NCBI GenBank assembly: GCA_029931535.1
Contig: JAQPZY010001684.1
Span: 2,729,001 to 2,793,000 of the forward strand
Source of the DNA: Margaritifera margaritifera
Taxonomy: Eukaryota; Mollusca; Bivalvia; Unionida; Margaritiferidae
DNA length: 64,000 nt
Direction of reading: 5' to 3'
Part shown: positions 61,501 through 64,000 of the stretch, in pieces
Numbering within the stretch: the first letter of the stretch is position 1
Layout of the letters: each line of letters starts with the position of its first letter
The notes under the pieces: generated by a model
The model's database searches: none
What the model was told of the DNA's origin: nothing
What the model saw: the letters and a program-made list of their open reading frames with translations, nothing else
Position numbers and translations under genes: made by a program

Positions 61501-63745
61501 TAATTCATGAGTATTTGGGATCTGTAATCCATTTGCAACTGAACACGCAATTCCCCATCATCAAAGCAGACAACAAATTCAACATTAACCATGCTTCATC
61601 CGCCATTTGCACTGAATGGTTTACCAAAAAAGACACCTAAATCAGGCTTTGAGAAGTCTGAGTAAAAATGTATCAGTCTGGCCATAAAACAAGGATAATA
61701 CTGTTGATATCTGAATAAACAGAACATGTGATAAAATGAAGGATCAGAAGGATCTTTAACTCCAAGTTTTTCCCAAAAATAATTATATAGGTAAAACTGA
61801 AACACTTAAATTGAATAAGTCAAATATTAGCAAAATTCAAGAGATTGTAAAGGAATGTCTAAGCAAAATTATGGACTTTTCAAGGCTTTTCCCACTTTTT
61901 CTCATTTTCAAGGATTTATCAAGACCAGACATTGAATTCATGGGTTTTTAAGACCTGTGCAAACCATGAAATTTGGACAAATTCTGTTCAGTGGTTTCTG
62001 AGAAGAAGTCTTAAATGTTTTTTTCTATTTTTAGTAATCGTGGCCATATCTTATAACAGATCAGCATAATTTGAACAAATGTTAAAGGTCCTCATGCCAG
62101 GATACTTAAGACTGGTTAAATTCTGTTCAACAGTTTTTAAATAAACGGTTGTTTCAAGGTTTCTTTATTTTTAATAAGTGGCTGTATCTGCATAATTTGT
62201 AAAAATGCAATAGGTCTTACTGTCAACATGCCTCCTGTCAAATATGATCCAATTCTATCCAGCCATTTTGAATAAGTCATTCAGAGGTTTTTCTATGTCT
62301 AGTGATGGTGGCCAAATTTGATGGTCAATCAGCATCGGTTGAAACAATTTGAAAGCCCTCTATGCCAGGATGCTTTCTGGAAAATTTGGTCAAATTCTGA
62401 GAGGTAGTCGTTTAAAGATTTTCTATTTTTAGTAATAGTGGCCAAATTTGATGGCAGGATTGGCATCCTTTGTCTAAATTTTTGAAATTGTCTTCATGCT
62501 ATAATGCTTTATATCAAGATTCATCAAAAAGTCATGCAAATGTTTTTCTACTTTTAGTAATTATTAACATACGTGATAGAAAGATTGGCATCATTTTAAA
62601 AAATCTGAAAGGTCTTCATGCCAGGATGCTTTCTGTCAGGTTTGGTAAAATTCTATTCCACAGTTTGGAAATGAAGTCATTTCATTTTTTTTTGTTTTCT
62701 GTTTTTTTGTAACAGCTGCCAAATTTGAGGGTGGATCATCATCATTTGCATAAACTTCAAAGCCCTCTATTCTAGGATGCTTTTGGTCAAATTTGGTCCA
62801 AATCTGTTATGCGGTTTTTGAGAAGTCATTTAAAGGTTTTTCTAATTTTGGTAACAGCAGCCATATTGGATGGCCAATTGGCATCATTTGTATAAATTTA
62901 AAGGGTCTGTAAGTCAGGATGCATCTGTCAAGTTTTTTCAAATTCTGTTCAGCGGTTTTTGAGAAGATATCATTTAAAGGCTGTTACTATTGTTTTGTGA
63001 AGGCTACCATATTTGATGGTGAATCAGCATCATTTGTATAAATTTGACAGCTCTTCATGCCAGGATACTCTGTGCCAAATTACAGCCAGGTGAATTAAAA
63101 AAAATATAACCGAAACTGCAATTAATATTTGTCAGCAACATTTTATGATTTTATTTCATTCAAATTACAACTGCATGGATACAACTACTGCTGTAAGTAG
63201 TGAAAAACTGTATGTCAGTATAAATAACAAAGAATCTGATAGCAGATTATCATTTAAATGGGCTTTTAAAAGTGGAAATTGAGTGGCAACCCAAAACACA
63301 GGTAAACAGATTTTCAAATCCATTCATGAAATGCATTTGTTTTATTTAGTTTTCATTTATCATTCATCGTTCTGCATTTTGTATCTGTGTTCCCTGTACC
63401 CTTTATATTGCATTCATTTAATTTGTATTCATTCTACATTTCATTTGCATTTCTTCTGCATTCTGTTTGCAGTTCATCTTCATTTCACTGGTAAAATTAC
63501 CCATTTAAGGGTCTGTATGATCAATAGCATTTCCCACATGTTCAGGCAGGATAAATTGTTCTGAAATGGAAAGGAATCTGGTACCTGCTGACAAATGCTG
63601 GCATAGCGAGCCAGGACATTGGCATTTTCCATCATGGCCTGGTAGGAAGGTGTGTTGGGGCCAATTTTCAGGACACAGCGCCACTTGGCAAAGTGAGCTC
63701 CGTCTTTTTTGTACTGGGCACATCTCTCGGCCAAACCATCTAAAC
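43416..63745 (-). CDS. ALDO: Class I fructose-bisphosphate aldolase, C-terminal five exons (5' end outside window)
   Basis: The enzyme cleaves fructose 1,6-bisphosphate to DHAP and glyceraldehyde 3-phosphate in cytosolic glycolysis. In transcript order the exons are 63745-63585, 59767-59684, 55221-55047, 45444-45245 and 43508-43416. They join in frame to about 237 residues, equivalent to roughly residue 126 to the C-terminal Tyr of the ~363-residue vertebrate enzyme. Visible functional residues are the A-K-W-R motif (Lys146/Arg148), the V-E-P-E glutamates, the Schiff-base lysine in LLKPNM, the L-S-G-G-Q-S loop, and the terminal H-A-Y. The exon lengths 161, 84, 175 and 200 equal those I recall for vertebrate aldolases. 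The introns total about 19.6 kb and are repeat-filled. The frame is intact, so this is a working gene rather than a retrocopy. The N-terminal third lies beyond position 64000. Confidence 0.95.
43930..44130. repeat. Dispersed repeat with ERE-like palindromes (aldolase last intron)
   Basis: Two units contain taggtcacagtgacct (43963-43978) and aggtcaaactgacc (44107-44120), each within the surrounding phrase aaatg...gaaa(c/t)ataggtca. The family is the same as the array at 46700-47880. Confidence 0.75.
43964..43978. promoter_or_regulatory. Perfect consensus estrogen-response-element sequence
   Basis: AGGTCACAGTGACCT is a 15-base palindrome with a 3-base spacer, identical to the classical vertebrate vitellogenin ERE. 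It lies in a repeat in an aldolase intron. The sequence identity is seen directly; any binding is unproven. Confidence 0.45.
45245..45444 (-). CDS. ALDO: Aldolase exon with substrate-phosphate loop
   Basis: The exon is 200 bases, with acceptor tttaaacag and donor gttagt. It encodes [20 protein letters not shown], then [20 protein letters not shown], ending ELLKRAR. The L-S-G-G-Q-S loop and S-Y-G-R-A-L bind the substrate phosphates in the family. It ends on a codon boundary. Confidence 0.96.
46700..47890. repeat. Degenerate tandem repeat (~200-bp units) carrying GGTCAnnnTGACC palindromes
   Basis: Repeated order: taaatgcaaaaacttaaccc, agtcagtgaagcatgaaatat, aggtcacagtgacct, ttgt, then catgattctagg and acagtat. 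Intact GGTCACAGTGACC occurs at 47354-47366 and 47743-47755, with a one-mismatch form at 47618-47632. Units are strongly diverged. Confidence 0.8.
47893..48479. other. No gene recognised (aldolase intron)
   Basis: Intronic DNA without a clear repeat or exon. Confidence 0.45.
48480..48855. repeat. ~380-bp dispersed repeat, copy 1
   Basis: This aligns along its length, same orientation, with 50020-50412: shared caatc-taaaataaaa, cttattctgc, aatc-agcttg, ggagattta-atacctt-atttgcctttct, gaaaatctgactggct, and the final actgggcatcca...gagcacag. Confidence 0.75.
48920..49080. repeat. Homopolymer-rich segment
   Basis: C9, T8 and A12-type runs lie between two gctgaccctagc/gccgacccta phrases. Probably a decayed small repeat. 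Confidence 0.5.
50020..50412. repeat. ~380-bp dispersed repeat, copy 2
   Basis: This is the second copy of the segment at 48480-48855, about 1.5 kb away in the same aldolase intron. Confidence 0.75.
50560..52110. repeat. ~135-160 bp tandem repeat array with an orientation switch
   Basis: Units on the + strand read agtaacagcagccatatttg, gattggcatcatttgtaca, gaaagccctc, tgccaggatgctttctgtca, aattctgttcag, gagaagtcatttaaaggttt, ttctattttt. Copies are head to tail up to about 51775. From about 51776 to 52100 the units are in reverse complement (aaaacttctcc..., catcctggcatgagg..., tggccaccattactgaaaat). The family recurs at 61970-63090. Confidence 0.85.
52915..53378. repeat. Degenerate ~160-bp repeat units split by the piggyBac-like element
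   Basis: Three units share ttcccttgtcatgacctt, gaggcaagg, catggctatggta, acacaccatc, gtttcattaaaatat and caaagcttata-like phrases. The repeat continues at 54951 (atggatggacagacat) after the inserted element. Confidence 0.75.
53383..54947 (+). mobile_element. piggyBac-like element in aldolase intron
   Basis: TTAA at 53379-53382 and 54948-54951 flank ends CCCTTTTGCAGCGG (left) and AAAAGGG (right; inverted CCCTTTT). CCCTTT ends and TTAA duplication are piggyBac hallmarks. Removing the element with one TTAA restores a continuous copy of the surrounding repeat. The interior carries three diverged copies of an acidic coding-like cassette but no recognisable DDD catalytic domain, so it is non-autonomous. 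Confidence 0.75.
53640..54240 (+). pseudogene. Triplicated acidic cassette inside the piggyBac-like element
   Basis: Three tandem copies of ~200 bases start near 53650, 53852 and 54053. They share aatggc, gaaacagcaagttacggcag-like, gaaaatatagaccattttgt, ggcagtg-ggatcg and gatgataactgg. The best frame (53840-54082) reads [20 protein letters not shown], with [10 protein letters not shown] and D-D-D-N-W. An acidic N-terminus is typical of piggyBac transposases. All three copies carry breaks relative to one another. Confidence 0.55.
54952..55046. repeat. Tail of the interrupted repeat
   Basis: The segment ggacaatgccataacataat is the 3' part of the repeat at 52915-53378 and is also seen, diverged, at 41790-41815. 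Confidence 0.6.
55047..55221 (-). CDS. ALDO: Aldolase exon with Schiff-base lysine
   Basis: The exon is 175 bases, with acceptor ccttgcag and donor gtaatc, ending in phase 1. It encodes [20 protein letters not shown], then [20 protein letters not shown], ending AVPPAVP. The lysine of LLKPNM is the Schiff-base residue (Lys229) of class I aldolases, so the catalytic core is intact. Confidence 0.96.
56130..56665. repeat. 39-bp minisatellite (aldolase intron)
   Basis: About 13 copies of a unit containing TCTGACTGGCCACATATCTT followed by ctgtaacctggcttcctc, mostly 39 bases with 36-37-base variants. On the - strand it gives overlapping frames of 88-147 codons with [11 protein letters not shown] repeats. 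It is intronic to aldolase and is not considered coding. Confidence 0.93.
56909..56923. repeat. Poly-G tract
   Basis: A run of about 13-15 G in the aldolase intron. A potential sequencing or assembly weak point. Confidence 0.8.
57010..57165. repeat. ATTC-rich dispersed repeat, copy 1
   Basis: catt-catt-ctgcatt-type degenerate units end in ttcactagtaaaat-catgcatttaag. A related copy is at 63340-63510. Confidence 0.65.
57200..57655. mobile_element. Small hAT-like MITE with ttcaaggactttt motifs
   Basis: The ends are inverted: ggtacatacaaacc...gttgtttttcaagga (left), and, read inward from the right, ggttcgtacaaccttgaaaaa. The interior is filled with ttcaaggagttttc variants on both strands. A related right-end fragment lies at 61860-61975 (aagacctgtgcaaaccatga). 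Confidence 0.55.
57940..58410. repeat. Degenerate dispersed repeat (two to three units)
   Basis: Units share gtgaccttgaccccaaggtcaaaagggg, agcaagcatgtcac-aaatgaattgtctt, and gaagaaaatctagcaaggggttt-ggaaatat-agcaaatgaaaaact. Confidence 0.65.
58411..59683. other. No gene recognised (aldolase intron)
   Basis: About 1.3 kb of intronic DNA without a supportable exon or repeat. It contains a T-run near 59333. Confidence 0.45.
59684..59767 (-). CDS. ALDO: Aldolase exon with V-E-P-E glutamates
   Basis: The exon is 84 bases (28 codons), phase 0 at both ends, with acceptor gaatttcag and donor gtaaac. It reads [20 protein letters not shown] then EAQRVTEM. The two glutamates of V-E-P-E correspond to the conserved active-site pair (Glu187/Glu189 in the vertebrate numbering). 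Confidence 0.95.
60300..60675. repeat. Direct repeat, possibly SINE-related
   Basis: Two segments (60300-60375 and 60562-60640) share gaggta-atgag-cacttactaaccagcctggtcca and agtctaatg. The second continues into a tRNA-like B-box gggtttgataatcga at about 60661. The A-box is weak, so the tRNA origin is tentative. Confidence 0.4.
61860..61980. repeat. Fragment of the ttcaaggactttt MITE family
   Basis: gacttttcaaggcttttccc...ttttcaaggatttatcaagacc then acctgtgcaaaccatga matches the 57200-57655 element. Confidence 0.55.
61980..63090. repeat. ~135-145 bp tandem repeat array, second locus
   Basis: About eight units of the same family as 50560-52110, all in + orientation: tagtaatagtggccaaatttg, gattggcatc, tgccaggatgctttctg, aattctgttcagcggttttt, gagaag-cattt, aaaggttttt. 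Confidence 0.85.
63340..63510. repeat. ATTC-rich dispersed repeat, copy 2
   Basis: catttatcattcatcgttctgcatttt, followed by further catt units and ttcactggtaaaatta-ccatttaag, is the same family as 57010-57165. Confidence 0.65.
63585..63745 (-). CDS. ALDO: Aldolase exon (first in window)
   Basis: The exon is 161 bases, with acceptor ctgcccacag and donor gtaccag read on the - strand. It encodes [20 protein letters not shown] and then [20 protein letters not shown] up to ICQQ. It contains the catalytic Lys and Arg of A-K-W-R. The entering phase is 1, so the preceding exon ends in one base of a Gly codon; that exon is not found in the remaining 255 bases to the window edge. Confidence 0.93.
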
Positions 63746-63822
63746 CTGTGGGCAGAATGAGTGAAATAATAAAAATACTGCATTTACCCATGTTTAATGT
63801 GTGTCCAACAACAAAAGCTCAC

Positions 63823-63950
63823 ACCAAAATCTGCCATTACATGATGCACCAACAGATCAGGGGCTACGCCGTTTACCCAACATTATAAGTAAAAGAAAGA
63901 GACCATACCCTGATCTGCCAGCACATCATGCAGACATATGAATTTTGGTT
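63823..63950. mobile_element. Foldback element related to 4810-4968
   Basis: Arms 63823-63862 (accaaaatctgcca ... agatcagggg) and 63904-63950 are reverse complements with mismatches. The core shares aatctgccat--cat-atg--cc---agat-aggg with the 4.8-kb element. It lies upstream of the first aldolase exon in the window. Confidence 0.6.
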
Positions 63951-64000
63951 CTTCCGAGTTAGGAACAGATTATACAGAAGCAAATATGGTATCAAGAAGT

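Overview
The window looks like nuclear DNA of an invertebrate animal, most likely a bivalve or other mollusc (inference). It is AT-rich and has large introns. Microsatellites, minisatellites and DNA-transposon remnants are abundant, and it carries long-degenerate repeat families of a kind I associate with bivalve genomes. There is no bacterial-style gene packing, and almost all small open frames are chance frames or repeat translations.

Two protein genes are supported, and they converge. (1) On the + strand, 15846-32723, is a gene for a NACHT and WD-repeat protein of the NWD1/NWD2 family. It has five short exons encoding the N-terminal DUF4062-like domain, followed by one 4.6 kb terminal exon with the NACHT P-loop ATPase and the WD/beta-propeller half. 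All splice junctions join in frame to about 1772 residues. The first coding exon, which carries the start codon, was not identified. (2) On the - strand, 63745-43416, are the last five coding exons of a class I fructose-bisphosphate aldolase: catalytic lysines, Schiff-base Lys motif, C-terminal Tyr and stop. Its 5' exons lie beyond the right edge of the window.

Layout: 1-15.8 kb has no recognisable gene. It holds a 22-bp and a 24-bp tandem array, GT/GA tracts, a tRNA-derived SINE, a foldback element, a 1.6-kb inverted-repeat element with a nested MITE, and a 1.64-kb TTAA-flanked element. 15.8-32.7 kb is the NWD2-like gene. Its introns hold an ATGT tract, 41-42 bp minisatellites, a TA-flanked pogo-like remnant ending 52 bp before an exon, GATATC-rich arrays split by a hAT-like element, and a LINE 3' end. 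32.7-43.4 kb is the convergent intergenic region with a LINE tail, a pogo/Tigger-type fossil and tandem repeats. 43.4-63.7 kb is the aldolase gene. Its introns contain repeats with perfect estrogen-response-element-like palindromes, two arrays of a ~140-bp repeat (one switching orientation), a piggyBac-like element and a 39-bp minisatellite.

The two genes have no evident functional link: one is a signalling-type NTPase and the other a glycolytic enzyme. I saw no CRISPR, operon or phage-like system. The points that most deserve checking are the several independent transposon families with readable ends, the ERE-bearing repeats, and the GATATC palindrome arrays.
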